The notes under the pieces: model-generated
What the model was told of the DNA's origin: nothing
What the model saw: the letters and a program-made list of their open reading frames with translations, nothing else
Databases searched by the model: none
Source of the DNA: Merluccius polli
Taxonomy: Eukaryota; Chordata; Actinopteri; Gadiformes; Merlucciidae
Assembly (NCBI GenBank): GCA_030340625.1
Contig: JAOPHQ010000947.1
Location: 22,422 to 86,421, forward strand
Direction: 5' to 3'
DNA length: 64,000 nucleotides
Position numbers and translations under genes: made by a program
In this document: piece by piece, positions 9,593-22,539 of the stretch
Position numbering within the stretch: the stretch's first letter is position 1
Layout of the letters: the number at the start of each line of letters is the position of its first letter

Positions 9593-10566
9593 ATTGTAAC
9601 CGTGTTGTATGTCTAGAGAGTGCTCTACCGTAAAGTAATTTAAAACACATTTTTTTAATAAATCCCTTAAGATAAATATTCATCACAACAATAGAAATCC
9701 ACATACAATGTACACTAACTATGGAGAGGCTGCAGATAAATGCAACAGGGGACCACACACATAACTACCAGTAGAATAAGGGCAGAAAAGGGTTACTTCT
9801 TGCGGTACCATATGCCCCGCACTTACACCGCTGCAACCACTCCTCACAATACTGCTCTGTTGAAATACCACAAATACAATGCATCAAATGCACCACCAGC
9901 CCTGAGCGGAGCAGCTAGCTCAAACAGCAGACTAGATAGAAATACACAAAACTGAACCCAGAAGCAAACTAAAGAAAACCAAAACAGCTGCAAAGCTGCA
10001 ACTGAAGCAGAGTAACTAAATACAACACAACTAAAGGCAAACTAAAGGCAAACCAAGACCAGACAGCAGTGGCAGCGAGAGTCTGCAAAAGGAAACCTGT
10101 AGCATTAATCACCGTTCCTCTCATAATGTATGCATACGCAGTCATTTAAACAATTCAAAGTAGAGAAAGAGTCACCTGGGCTGTCCACAATGTCCCACAC
10201 TACAACAAAGTAGCGGGGAAGGCTCTTCCCAACGGCGACCCCCAAGCCTGGTACCTCGGCACGTCCCACTGGAAATACACATGAACACACGGGAACAGCG
10301 CGGCGCATGGACCGTGAGCCTGGCATACAGTTACAATTTAACCCCCTGAGGTCAGCAACACAAACAGCGGGACAGCGCACGCCACATACCTGAACCGGAA
10401 GCGGAAACACAGCAGCGGAGAAAGAAAGAGGGGAAGCTAGGGTGAGGTATTTATGCTATGCGGGAATACCCCATACACTATGTAACCAGCTGGTTACAAT
10501 GGAGTACAGCTTCAGCAGCAGCATGCGTGTCATTGGGTTATCCTGGTAGCAGACGGAGGCCAGTGT

Positions 10567-10653
10567 TTAGCGATGGTTCCTCATGGCTTCCTTAGCTGCC
10601 AGGATGAGGGCTGTGAGGGTGGGCCGAGGCTCGGCCATCTCCAGGAACGGATG
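10567..10653 (-). pseudogene. PAK2-like terminal exon, copy 2
   Basis: 28 codons plus TAA with the CAG acceptor, peptide identical to copy 1. Confidence 0.7.
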
Positions 10654-10786
10654 CTGCCAAACAACAGCGTTGGTTAACGTCACAAAGGAAACATGTTGTT
10701 GCATCTCCACCAGTCTACTGTAGCCAAGACGTGTCTGTGAATTGTAGTTCAAGCCTACTAGGCACTTGATTGGATGGTTTGGGTGG

Positions 10787-10794
10787 ACACACAC

Positions 10795-10828
<34 letters not shown>

Positions 10829-10840
10829 ACACACACACAC
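10787..10840. repeat. (AC)n microsatellite, short and interrupted
   Basis: 54-bp AC tract with T interruptions at two points, the shortest among the type A spacers apart from the copy at 34.2 kb. Confidence 0.95.
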
Positions 10841-11368
10841 TCCTTTGTGATTAAACTGCTCAGTGACGAGCAAGGTAGTGTTGTAGTGTTGAGCTATCCA
10901 GAAGGGAGTAGATAGAGCAAGGTGTATTGTGGAGCCACCAGGCTGACAAGGCCGTCCACATGGGCTGGGGAGAGACTTCAGCACCGAGGACAGCGACAGT
11001 CCCCCCACAGAGGGGGGCTGGGTGAGGTCACTGAGGATGAATGCTATTCAACACCGCTGCTGCAGGTTTGGCAGTCAGCCTCACCTGCAGCCACTCAGTA
11101 ATTAAGACTCACCTGCAGAGAGAGAGAGAGAGAGAGAGAGATGTTGTAATTGCATTTAATATGTTGCATTTGCATTCAATATATTGTATATAATAATATG
11201 TTGTAGTTGTTTTTAAAATATTGAAGTTGAGGTTGAATTTGTATGTGTTATGTTATTTCTTGCAAATATAGCTGTAGTAGTTGAGGTCTTCGTATTTCCA
11301 ATAAGTTGTAGTTGAGGTTGTATTTGTATTTAATATTTAAATGATGTAAGATATGTATGTAATATGTG

Positions 11369-11872
11369 GTAGTTGAGGTAGTAGTTGTGTGTAATATGTG
11401 GTAGTTGAGGTTGTAGTTGTGTGTAATATGTGGTAGTTGAGGTTGTAGTTGTGTGTAATATGTGGTAGTTGAGGTAGTAGTTGTATGTAATGTGTGGTAG
11501 TTGAGGGAGTAGTTGTATGTAATATGTGGTAGTTGAGGTAGTAGTTGTATGTAATATGTGGTAGTTGAGGTAGTAGTTGTGTGTAATATGTGGTAGTTGA
11601 GGTAGTAGTTGTGTGTAATATGTGGTAGTTGAGGTAGTAGTTGTGTGTAATATGTGGTAGTTGAGGTAGTAGTTGTGTTAATATGTGGTAGTTGAGGTAG
11701 TAGTTGTGTTAATATGTGGTAGTTGAGGTAGTAGTTGTATGTAATATGTGGTAGTTGAGGTAGTAGTTGTATGTAATATGTGGTAGTTGAGGTAGCAGTT
11801 GTGTGTAATATGTGGTAGTTGAGGTAGTAGTTGTGTGTAATATGTGGTAGTTGAGGTAGTAGCTGTATATTT
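11369..11872. repeat. 32-bp minisatellite, array 2 (about 16 copies)
   Basis: Same unit as array 1. Two adjacent copies lack two bases (TGTTAATATG), showing local copy-and-spread of variants. Confidence 0.95.
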
Positions 11873-12026
11873 AATAATGTGGAGGAATATAATGCTGGTG
11901 CTGGGTTGAGGCCCCTGGTTAGAGCAGCTCTGTGCTCAGCGCTCTGTGTCAGAGTCTCTTCCCCCTCAGCAGCTGCAGCAGGTTCCTGCTGTAACAGCTC
12001 AGTGTCTACGCAGTCTGACTGAGGGA

Positions 12027-12054
12027 GGTTTTTGTACGGCTCTCAATCACTGTG
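12027..12054 (-). other. V2 12-RSS
   Basis: Perfect heptamer (12048-12054), 12-bp spacer and nonamer (12027-12035). Confidence 0.95.
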
Positions 12055-12531
12055 TGAACACATAGTCACCGTTAATGACGTGGAAACTCTGACAGTAATA
12101 AACTGCTGCATCTTCACGCTGGGCGCCGTTGATGGTCAGAGAGAAGTCAGTGTTGGTTCCACTGCCACTAAACCGAGCTGGTGTTGATGATTCACGTGTA
12201 GTTGCAAATCTTATTAGGAGCTTGGGGGCTTCTCCAAGTTTCTGTTGGTACCAGTATAGATATTGACCATAACTCGAGTCGGAGTAAACTGCTGGGTTGG
12301 TTTTACAGGTCAGAGTGACTGAGGATCCTGGAGTAAAAGACTTTACTGGTGGCTGAGTCACAGTCACCTGACTGCTGGTTCCTATAGGAAACATACAAAC
12401 AAAACATTGAGTTATCCAGTAGAAAACACAAGCAGACAAAGAAGGGGGTCCACATTTTGATGGAGTTGAATGAACCGACCTGCTAAGGATCCACAGACCA
12501 CTGTCCAGAACAGGAGGCTGAGGGGATTCAT
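12055..12531 (-). CDS. Ig light-chain V2, intact
   Basis: Leader exon 12531-12480, V exon 12381-12055. CDR1 contains YSDSSYGQYLY, CDR3 is the longest type (QSFHVINGDYVF), and FR3 has S-G-T-N-T-D-F. FR2 has Leu in place of the usual Pro (Q-Q-K-L-G-E). Frame, splice sites and the cysteine pair are intact. Upstream AG in the short intron and the leader are as in V1. Confidence 0.93.
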
Positions 12532-12596
12532 GGTTGCCACGGTTTCTGGGGTGTTGAGTGACAGCTCAGAGTCCTGCAGTGTTGAACTCAGAGGAC

Positions 12597-12639
12597 TTTA
12601 AACCCTCTCAGAAGCCCAGTTTCAGCTGAGCATGCAAAG
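12597..12639 (-). promoter_or_regulatory. V2 promoter
   Basis: TTTAAA at 12597-12602 and octamer-like ATGCAAAG (plus sense) at 12632-12639. Confidence 0.75.
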
Positions 12640-13201
12640 CTTCCTCTATATGGAAATGACCTGTTTCCACTCATCACACTGGGGGTGAGAGTGGATGCAG
12701 ACCTTCTGGGAGGACCACTGTATCTCTGCTACATTCACACTATGGGAATATAAATATAGTTTTGCTGGAAACAATTGGAATTCATAATCTACAAAACATT
12801 TTCTCTGGTTAATTTCATCTTGGTTTGTATGAAATGCTTTAATTTTCTTATTTGTAAGAAGGAGATACTCATTACATTGTTACCTAAAACCAGAATAATA
12901 GATAATAATATATTATTCTGTTTATAATAAATGCGTGTTTATTAGATGGTCTTGAAGGTTTTTCATTAAGTTAAATTAGTGGATTTGTGTTGAAACAATC
13001 AACTGTTTGTTAGTGTGTCTTCAAGATGTTATGAAAATAAATACAGAATAAATGCATTTTATTAAATCCATGTACATTCAAAACATTTAAAGACAATAAT
13101 AATAATAGCTTTAGTAAATCAGATATTGATGAATTCATTCATTCATTCTTTGTGAAAAGCAAGTGTGTGTGTGTCAGTAAGATGTGTGTTCATGTGCGGG
13201 A

Positions 13202-13278
13202 GGTTTTTGTACAGCCTCTTAATGAGTTTGTATCACTGTGGTGGACTTTTGGTGGAGGCACCAAACTCACCGTTGATT
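13202..13278 (+). other. J segment 3 with its 23-RSS
   Basis: Nonamer 13202-13210, heptamer 13234-13240, J 13241-13278. It starts G-TGG-ACT (W-T-F-G-G-G) and ends V-D at a TGTAAG donor. Confidence 0.93.
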
Positions 13279-13726
13279 GTAAGTACAAGGAAACTTTTCT
13301 TTACCTGACATATTACTCATTTTGAAAACTACCTTTATATTAAAATAGGTGTGAAGATTTTTTATTGTATAGATTTTAAGATGTTTTTTCATTGGATAGG
13401 TTAAGGACAGTGGTAACATATTCTTGGTCAGTTATTAACTGTAATTGTTGACATTATTTTTCAAGTCATTTCTTTATGATGAGCATTCATCATTTATCAA
13501 GAATATTTTTTATTTACTATGTACTTCATGAAATGGGCAAACAAATATCATTCAGGTTCTGTTTTTACTTCTGAAAGTACAATGATCATTTAATGCTAAT
13601 TTAATGATAGATGATATAATATAATGATAGAATATTTTCTTTGAAATGTATTTGTGTGCTTAAAATATCCTGTTAAAGATTTTTCTGTCGTATTTTGGCT
13701 GAATGCCAAATGAAATATACGAAAAA

Positions 13727-13768
13727 GGAAGTGAAACAAATAATTACTAAGAAAAGTTCTGCCACCTG
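13727..13768 (+). promoter_or_regulatory. EICE-like element plus E-box, cassette 3
   Basis: GGAAGTGAAA 13727-13736 and CACCTG 13763-13768. Confidence 0.55.
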
Positions 13769-13940
13769 ACAGTTGGTGAAACATTTAAATGTGTTATGAA
13801 TTAATTGATATTAATTCCCATATTACAATCAACAACTCCAACTCTTGGTGAATATTCATGTTCCCTTCCCTCTGTGCTCCCTATGAGTGGTGATGGTAAC
13901 TGAGCCTGTTGTCCACTTGTCTCCTCTCTCTCTCTTCCAG

Positions 13941-14263
13941 TGGGAGTGGTGCAGCCCAGGCTGAGCGTCCTCCCTCCCTCCAGAGTGGAGCTGGAGCAGG
14001 GCAGCGCTACACTGCTGTGTCTGGCCAGTGGGGGCTTCCCCTCAGACTGGACGCTTGGCTGGAAGGTGGAGGGCAGCAGCAGGTCTGGGGGGGTGTCAGA
14101 TAGTCTGGGGGTCCTGGGGAAAGATGGCCACTACGGCTGGAGCAGCACCTTGACCCTCCCTGCAGACCAGTGGAGGAAGGCGGGCTCAGTGAGCTGTGAG
14201 GCCAGTAAGAGTGGCCAGACGCCTGTCGCTCAAACCCTGAATCCTGGCCAGTGTTCAGAGTAG
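13941..14263 (+). CDS. Ig light-chain constant exon C3
   Basis: Predicted protein identical to C1. PolyA signal at 14442-14447. Confidence 0.93.
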
Positions 14264-15195
14264 AGAGGCTCCAGCATGGAAGTACTGTACAATACAAATC
14301 TCCTCTGACACGTCTGCTTCATATCTCTCTGTCTAAGGTAGCGCTGCAGCTTGTGATGATCATATAACATGTCTTTGATCCATTAGCATTTTGCTTTCTG
14401 CTTTTTACCCCTTGCATGGATTAGTCACATGTTGAAGATTTAATAAAGATGTAAAAATAATTCATTCCTTGCACTCATTTCCAATCGTATCTCTGTCCTT
14501 TTCAATTCATCTTGCTTTAAAAGAGTATACAAATCATTTGTTAAATGTCGTACTAAAACAAGTTTCACTACCATTTTGAATGAAGGGTTAAAGCTATGGT
14601 GTGATGAGCAAAGTGTTGGTTGTGTGGATGTGCTTGGAAAGTGTGTTCACTGTATTCAGTGGACCAGTGTCAATCATAGAGCCACTGCTGCTGAGATGAC
14701 CCATGTGTGTCACACTGACTTTATGTCACTTCATAAAATGGTAGTTTAGGGGGATGTCCAGTTTTCTGCAGATACCAAATTAGAAACATGTAAAAGTACG
14801 TCTCACAACACATTCAGTATCTCTCACCAAGACATATGAACCCTAGCCTGCTGAGTGGTGCAAACAGTAACATATTCTAATGTTCATATGAGTCAAAGAC
14901 TAAACTGACATCGCTAAAAGATGTGGTTCATTAAACGTATTCTGTGTTCAGTGAACCGTAGCGATTCAAATGATGTCCAGTTTTAGCAGATGTGCACCTG
15001 TGTCTCTTGAGTGTCAGGAAGTCAGTGGAAATGTAGGGCTGAGCTCTCAGAAGAGTCTCTGGAGAGTCCAGTGAAAGCAGTTTGTGTGCCCATCTACACA
15101 GCAGCTCACTGGTGCCCTCTTGTGTCAAATCACAGCCAATTCAATAAAGAGTGATTCCATGAACTCAACTCTGTTCAGGTCCATGTTGAATAATA
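14264..15195. other. Conserved C-downstream block, copy 3
   Basis: As in the other cassettes; it ends where the spacer switches to type B at about 15195. Confidence 0.6.
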
Positions 15196-16286
15196 GCGTA
15201 CAGCTTCAGCAGCAGTATGCATGTCATTGGGTGAATTCATTACCATATATCATGTTCATATATTTTCCAGTTGTGTGAGTCATTGAAGTTCATTTAACGT
15301 GTTCCACAAGTAGGGCAGCCTATTGCACATGAGTTTATTAATCATGCTTTGCTTGCTCACTGTTGCTGTTGGCATTGTTCTCATACAGAAGCAATGTGCA
15401 TCTCATTAATCAACAATGCAGTGTCAATACCTTACAATACGTTGAGTTAACAGTCATGTCTGACAGCATATTTGTATTTAAATTCATTACAGCTAAAGCT
15501 TCTTTCTGAAAACAAGACATGGGCATTGGGCCTCCAGTTATCTTTTTGCTGTTCACTGTGTAACCTATCAAATATATTTACCAGTATAGCTTAAATATCA
15601 GTCTGTAAACCATTACATTCTGTTCATGAGAGACTCCAGGAAAGGCATGAGTGCCAAATAACGTGTCCGTTATATTTCCAACATACACACAACTATTGCC
15701 ATGACTTTAATTGATGAATTAACAACCGTACAAAATGGTAATTTACAGAAATTGTACAAAACAATAATTTCACTTTGTTTAATTCCACACAATTTTTTCC
15801 CCATATTTGTGAAATTACCTCCTGCCATCACTGACTTCAGTTAATCTAAGAAACACCTCACGAAATAAAATACAAAATAAAAAACTGCCACAGCCCCATT
15901 TTATAAAATAACATGCTTGGAACACAGATAAGATACAAAGAAAATCCAGTACATTTAGATGACCAAACTATCAAAGTGCATTCTTTTATTTGAAAGAGTC
16001 ATAGCTCTAATGACTTACTGAAAGCACATGCATGTTGTGAGCCAAACTATGTGTTTATTGATGTGAGCTTATTGACTTAATTTAGTGTGGTCTCATGTAT
16101 AAGGGCCTCCCCAACATCATGCACTAATGCGCAGCCTGTGGACTGAGAGGTCTGAACGTGGCAGCGGTCGGCTCTACATGCTTCCATTACTGGAAGTCAG
16201 CTGAACAAGAAACAAAACAAACATCACACAGGAAACAAGTTGAAGTGCAATAAATATTAAGAATCAGAGCGCGCGTGTGTGTGCGT

Positions 16287-16320
<34 letters not shown>

Positions 16321-16828
16321 AGGATTCCAGCTCCCCTTGGTATTGAATGTGTATGTATGTATGTATGTATGTATGTATGCGTGTCCGTGTGCGTGTGCGT
16401 GTCCATGTGTGTGTCTGTGTGCATGTGTGTGTTTGCCCAGCACAGCCACGAGTTGAACGACTGCATCTTCGCACTCTGGCACAGCTTCCTCACCTTTAAA
16501 CAAGAGACAGAAACGGGAGAATCAATTGCTCATTCACACTGCTGCGCCCCTCCCTCTTTGACAAAAGCTGGAAAACCTTGGGTTGCGTAATACCACCTCA
16601 TGAACCGGTCCTGGGAGTACTTGGACTTTCTAATGCTAGTGCACATCAGTCCTGTAGCTTACCACCTAGCTAGCCTTTTCATAAAAGGATCCCCGTTCAA
16701 TTCACCTTTCCAATGAGTCGTCTGCTCGCCAAAATGTGTTCCATGTGTCACGTCTGCAATGTATGATCTAATGACACAATACAAACCGGCTGCCTTCCAG
16801 CGCCCAGCGGAGGTCCTCACAGAGCCGG
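15196..16828. other. Type B spacer, copy 1
   Basis: About 1.6 kb found only here and after C7. It is AT-rich to 16160, then has GT-rich (16268-16320) and GTAT/GTGC-rich (16349-16432) tracts. No protein, RNA or transposon signature that I can support. This copy is the uninterrupted form of the site where the LTR element sits in the second copy (near 16349). Confidence 0.6.
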
Positions 16829-17163
16829 AGGTAGTAGTTGTATGTAATATGTGGTAGTTGAGGTAGTAGTTGTATGTAATATGTGGTAGTTGAGGTAGTA
16901 GTTGTATGTAATATGTGGTAGTTGAGGTAGTAGTTGTGTGTAATATGTGTTAGTTGAGGTAGTAGTTGTATGTAATATGCGGTAGTTGAGGTAGTAGTTG
17001 TATGTAATATGTGGTAGTTGAGGTAGTAGTTGTGTGTAATATGTGGTAGTTGAGGTAGTAGTTGTATGTAATATGCGGTAGTTGCGGTAGTAGTTGTGTG
17101 TAATATGTGGTAGTTGAGGTAGTAGTTGTGTGTAATATGTGGTAGTTGAGGTAGTAGCTGTAT
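16829..17163. repeat. 32-bp minisatellite, array 3 (about 10 copies)
   Basis: The shortest array. It begins abruptly mid-unit after the type B sequence AGAGCCGGAG. Confidence 0.95.
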
Positions 17164-17321
17164 ATTTAATAATGTGGAGGAATATAATGCTGGTGCTGGG
17201 TTGAGGCCCCTGGTTAGAGCAGCTCTGTGCTCAGCGCTCTGTGTCAGAGTCTCTTCCCCCTCAGCAGCTGCAGCAGGTTCCTGCTGTAACAGCTCAGTGT
17301 CTACGCAGTCTGACTGAGGGA

Positions 17322-17349
17322 GGTTTTTGTACGGCTCTCAATCACTGTG
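17322..17349 (-). other. V3 12-RSS
   Basis: Heptamer 17343-17349, nonamer 17322-17330, both consensus. Confidence 0.95.
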
Positions 17350-17817
17350 TGAACACATAGCCACTATGGTAACTCTGACAGTAATAAACTGCTGCATCTT
17401 CACGCTGGGCGCCGTTGATGGTCAGAGAGAAGTCAGTGCTGCTTCCACTGCCACTAAACCGAGCTGGTGTTGATGATTCACGTGTAGCTGCAAATCTTAC
17501 TAGGAGCTTGGGGGCTTCTCCAGGTTTCTGTTGGTACCAGAATAGATAATGACCATAACTCGAGTGGTAGTAAACTGCTGGGTTGGTTTTACAGGTCAGA
17601 GTGACTGAGGATCCTAGAGTAAAAGACTTTACTGGTGGCTGAGTCACAGTCACCTGACTGCTGGTTCCTATAGGAAACATACAAACAAAACATTGAGTTA
17701 TCCAGTAGAAAACACAAGCAGACAAAGAAGGGGGTCCACATTTTGATGGAGTTGAATGAACCGACCTGCTAAGGATCCACAGACCACTGTCCAGAACAGG
17801 AGGCTGAGGGGATTCAT
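17350..17817 (-). CDS. Ig light-chain V3, intact
   Basis: Leader exon 17817-17766, V exon 17667-17350. CDR1 YYHSSYGHYLF is close to V1; CDR3 is short (QSYHSGYVF). FR1 has F-T-L-G in place of F-T-P-G and FR2 has K-L-L-V-R. All structural residues are present. Confidence 0.93.
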
Positions 17818-17882
17818 GGTTGCCACGGTTTCTGGGGTGTTGAGTGACAGCTCAGAGTCCTGCAGTGTTGAACTCAGAGGAC

Positions 17883-17915
17883 TTTAAACCCTCTCAGAAG
17901 CCCAGTTTCAGCTGA
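17883..17915 (-). promoter_or_regulatory. V3 promoter
   Basis: TTTAAA 17883-17888 and octamer-like element 17908-17915. Confidence 0.75.
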
Positions 17916-18478
17916 GCATGCAAAGCTTCCTCTATATGGAAATGACTTGTTTCCACTCATCACACTGGGGGTGAGAGTGGATGCAGACCTTCTGGGAGGA
18001 CCACTGTATCTCTGCTACATTCACACTATGGGAATACAAATATAGCTTTGCTGGAAACAATTGGAATTCATAATCTACAAAACATTTTCTCTGGTTAATT
18101 TCATCTTGGTTTGTATGAAATGCTGTAATTTTCTTATTTGTAAGAAGGAGATACTCATTGTTACCTAAAACCAGAATAATGGATAATAACATATTATTCT
18201 ATTCATAATAAATGCGTGTTTATTATATGGTCTTGAAGGTTTTTTATTAAGTTAAATTAGTGGACTTGTGTTGAAACAATCAACTGTTTGTTAGTGTGTC
18301 TTCAAGATGTTATGAAAATAAATGTACAATATATGCATTTCATTAATCCCATCTACATGCAAATAATGTATAGACATCAATAACAATAGCTTTAATTAAT
18401 CATATATTAAGAAATTCATTCATTCTTTGTGAAAAGCAAGTGTGTGTGTGTCAGTAAGATGTGTGTTCATGTGCGGGA

Positions 18479-18555
18479 GGTTTTTGTACAGCCTCTTAAT
18501 GAGTTTGTATCACTGTGGTACACTTTTGGCGGAGGCACCAAACTCACCGTTGACT
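18479..18555 (+). other. J segment 4 with its 23-RSS
   Basis: Nonamer 18479-18487, heptamer 18511-18517, J 18518-18555, encoding Y-T-F-G-G-G-T-K-L-T-V-D. Confidence 0.93.
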
Positions 18556-19006
18556 GTAAGTACAAGGAAACTTTTCTTTTCCTGACATATTACTCATTTT
18601 GAAAACTACCTTTATAGTAAAATGGGTGTGAAGATTTTTTGTTGTATAGATTTTAAGATGTGTTTTCATTGGATAGGTTAAGGACAGTGTAAACATATTC
18701 TTGTTCAGTTATTAAATGTAATTGTTGACATTGTTTTTCAAGTTATTTCTTTATGATGAGCATTCATCATTTATCAAGAATATAATTTATTTACTATGTA
18801 CTTCATGAAATGGGCAAACAAATATCATTCAGGTTCTGTTTTTACTTCTGAAAATACAGTGATCATTTAATGCTAATTTAATGATAGATGATATAGTATA
18901 ATAATGATACAATATTTTATTTGAAATGTATTTGTGTGCTTAAAATATCCTGTTAAAGATTTTTCTGTCGAATTTTGGCCGAATGCCAAATGAAATATAA
19001 GAAAAA

Positions 19007-19048
19007 GGAAGTGAAACAAATAATTACTAAGAAAAGTTCTGCCACCTG
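19007..19048 (+). promoter_or_regulatory. EICE-like element plus E-box, cassette 4
   Basis: GGAAGTGAAA 19007-19016 and CACCTG 19043-19048. Confidence 0.55.
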
Positions 19049-19220
19049 ACAGTTTGTGAAACATTTAAATGTGTTATAAATGAATTGATGTTAATTCCCA
19101 CATTCCAATCAACAGCTCCAACTCTTGGTGAATATTCATGTTCCCTTCCCTCTGTGCTCCCTATGAGTGGTGATGGTAACTGAGCCTGTTGTCCACTTGT
19201 CTCCTCTCTCTCTCTTCCAG

Positions 19221-19543
19221 TGGGAGTGGTGCAGCCCAGGCTGAGCGTCCTCCCTCCCTCCAGAGTGGAGCTGGAGCAGGGCAGCGCTACACTGCTGTGT
19301 CTGGCCAGTGGGGGCTTCCCCTCAGACTGGACGCTTGGCTGGAAGGTGGAGGGCAGCAGCAGGTCTGGGGGGGTGTCAGATAGTCTGGGGGTCCTGGGGA
19401 AAGATGGCCACTACGGCTGGAGCAGCACCTTGACCCTCCCTGCAGACCAGTGGAGGAAGGCGGGCTCAGTGAGCTGTGAGGCCAGTAAGAGTGGCCAGAC
19501 GCCTGTCGCTCAAACCCTGAATCCTGGCCAGTGTTCAGAGTAG
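19221..19543 (+). CDS. Ig light-chain constant exon C4
   Basis: Predicted protein identical to C1. PolyA signal at 19722-19727. No V gene follows before the next conserved block: the cassette to its right is gutted, so the next V is at 28.1 kb. Confidence 0.93.
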
Positions 19544-20477
19544 AGAGGCTCCAGCATGGAAGTACTGTACAATACAAATCTCCTCTGACACGTCTGCTTC
19601 ATATCTCTCTGTCTAAGGTAGCGCTGCAGCTTGTGATGATCATATAACATGTCTTTGATCCATTAGCATTATGCTTTCTGGTGTTTACCCCTTGCTTGGA
19701 TTTGTCACATGTTGAAGATTTAATAAAGATGTAAAAATAATTCATTCCTTGCACTCATTTCCAATCGTATCTCTGTCCTTTTCAATTCATCTTGCTTTAA
19801 AAGAGTACACAAAACATCTGTTAAATGTCGTACTAAAACAAGTTTCACTACCATTTTGAATGAAGGGTTAAAGCTATGGTGTGATGAGCAAAGTGTTGGT
19901 TGTGTGGATGTGCTTGGAAAGTGTGTTCACTGTATTCAGTGGACCAGTGTCAGTCATAGAGCCACTGCTGCTGAGATGACCCATGTGTGTCACACTGACT
20001 TTATGTCACTTCATAAAATGGTAGTTTAGGGGGATGTCCAGTTTTCTGCAGATACCAACTTAGAAACATGTAAAAGTACGTCTCACAACACATTCAGTAT
20101 CTCTCACCAAGACATATGAACCCTAGCCTGCTGAGTGGTGGAAACAGTAACATATTCATAATGTTCATATGAGTCAAAGACTAAACTGACATCGCTAAAA
20201 GATGTGGTTCATTAAAACGTATTCTGTGTTCAGTGAACCGTAGCGATTCAAATGATGTCCAGTTTTAGCAGATGTGCACCTGTGTCTCTTGAGTGTCAGG
20301 AAGTCAGTGGAAATGTAGGGCTGAGCTCTCAGAAGAGTCTCTGGAGAGTCCAGTGAAAGCAGTTTGTGTGCCCGTCTACACAGCAGCTCACTGGTGCCCT
20401 CTTGTGTCAAATCACAGCCAATTCAATAAAGAGTGATTCCATGAACTCAACTCTGTTCAGGTCCATGTTGAATAATA
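19544..20477. other. Conserved C-downstream block, copy 4
   Basis: Same block; no gene seen. Confidence 0.6.
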
Positions 20478-21451
20478 TTTTAACCGTGTTGTATGTCTAG
20501 AGAGTGCTCTACCGTAAAGTAATTTAAAACACATTTTTTTAAATAAATCCCTTAAGATAAATATTCATCACAACAATAGAAATCCACATACAATGTACAC
20601 TAACTATGGAGAGGCTGCAGATAAATGCCACAGGGGACCACACACATAACTACCAGCAGAGTAAAGGCAGAAAAGGGTTACTTCTTGCGGTACCATATGC
20701 CCCATACTTACACCGCTGCAACCACTCCTCACAATACTGCTCTGTTGAAATACCACAAATACAATGCATCAAATGCACCACCAGCCCTGAGCGGAGCAGC
20801 TAGCTCAAACAGCAGACTAGATAGAAATACACAAAACTGTACCCAGAAGCAAACTAAAGAAAACCAAAACAGCTGCAAAGCTGCAACTGAAGCAGAGTAA
20901 CTAAATACAACACAACTAAAGGCAAACTAAAGGCAAACCAAGACCAGACAGCAGTGGCAGCGAGAGTCTGCAAAAGGAAACCTGTAGCATTAATCACCGT
21001 TCCTCTCATAATGTATGCATACGCAGTCATTTAAACAATTCAAAGTAGAGAAAGAGTCACCTGGGCTGTCCACAATGTCCCACACTACAACAAAGTAGCG
21101 GGGAAGGCTCTTCCCAACGGCGACCCCCAAGCCTGGTACCTCGGCACGTCCCGCTGGAAATACACATGAACACACGGGAACAGCGCGGCGCATGGACCGT
21201 GAGCCTGGCATACAGTTACAATTTAACCCCCTGAGGTCAGCAACACAAACAGCGGGACAGCGCACGCCACATACCTGAACCGGAAGCGGAAACACAGCAG
21301 CGGAGAAAGAAAGAGGGGAAGCTAGGGTGAGGTATTTATGCTATGCGGGAATACCCCATACACTATGTAACCAGCTGGTTACAATGGAGTACAGCTTCAG
21401 CAGCAGCATGCGTGTCATTGGGTTCGCCTGGTAGCAGACGGAGGCCAGTGT

Positions 21452-21538
21452 TTAGCGGTGGTTCCTCATGGCTTCCTTAGCTGCCAGGATGAGGGCTGTG
21501 AGGGTGGGCCGAGGCTCGGCCATCTCCAGGAACGGATG
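21452..21538 (-). pseudogene. PAK2-like terminal exon, copy 3
   Basis: Open, acceptor and TAA present, same peptide as copy 1. Confidence 0.7.
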
Positions 21539-21671
21539 CTGCCAAACAACAGCGTTGGTTAACGTCACAAAGGAAACATGTTGTTGCATCTCCACCAGTC
21601 TACTGTAGCCAAGACGTGTCTGTGAATTGTAGTTCAAGCCTACTAGGCACTTGATTGGATGGTTTGGGTGG

Positions 21672-21817
<146 letters not shown>

Positions 21818-22087
21818 CTTTGTGATTAAACTGCTCAGTGACGAGCAAGGTAGTGTTGTAGTGTTGAGCTATCCAGAAGGGAGTAGATAGAGCAAGGTGT
21901 ATTGTGGAGCCACCAGGCTGACAAGGCCGTCCACATGGGCTGGGGAGAGACTTCAGCACCGAGGACAGCGACAGTCCCCCCACAGAGGGGGGCTGGGTGA
22001 GGTCACTGAGGATCAATGCTATTCAACACCGCTGCTGCAGGTTTGGCAGTCAGCCTCACCTGCAGCCACTCACTAATTAAGACTCAC

Positions 22088-22163
<76 letters not shown>

Positions 22164-22382
22164 TTGTAATTGCATTTAATATGTTGCATTTGTATTCAAT
22201 ATATTGTATATAATAATATGTTGTAGTTGTATTTAAAATATTGAGGTTGAGGTTGTATTTGTATGTATTATGTTATTTCTTGCAAATATAGCTGTAGTAG
22301 TTGAGGTCGTCATATTTCCAATAAGTTGTATTTGAGGTTGTATTTGTATTTAATATTTAATTGAGGTAAGAGATGTATGTAA

Positions 22383-22539
22383 TGTGATGTAGCTGAGGGA
22401 GTAGTTGTATGTGATATGTGGTAGTTGAGGTGGTAGTTGTATGTAATATGTGATAGTTGAGGTAGTAGTTGTAGGTAATATGTGGTAGTTGAGGTAGTAG
22501 TTGTATGTAATATGTGGTAGTTGAGGTAGTAGTTGTATG
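22383..22539. repeat. 32-bp minisatellite, array 4a
   Basis: About five copies, cut by the hAT element. Its last eight bases, GTTGTATG, are the target-site duplication. Confidence 0.93.

Larger units (their letters stand above)
9593..11368. other. Type A spacer, copy 2 (no insertion)
   Basis: This is the uninterrupted form: the target of the LINE seen in copy 1 reads continuously near 9865. It carries the exon-like segment (minus, near 10176-10268), the PAK2-like exon, a shortened and interrupted AC tract, and a GA tract at 11116-11141. Nothing else recognised. Confidence 0.65.

Noticed and set aside
16187..16590. Frames in the type B spacer (H-T-H-T or V-C-V-C runs with short unique ends)
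   Set aside because: GT-repeat translations; the short unique parts gave no family I could name.
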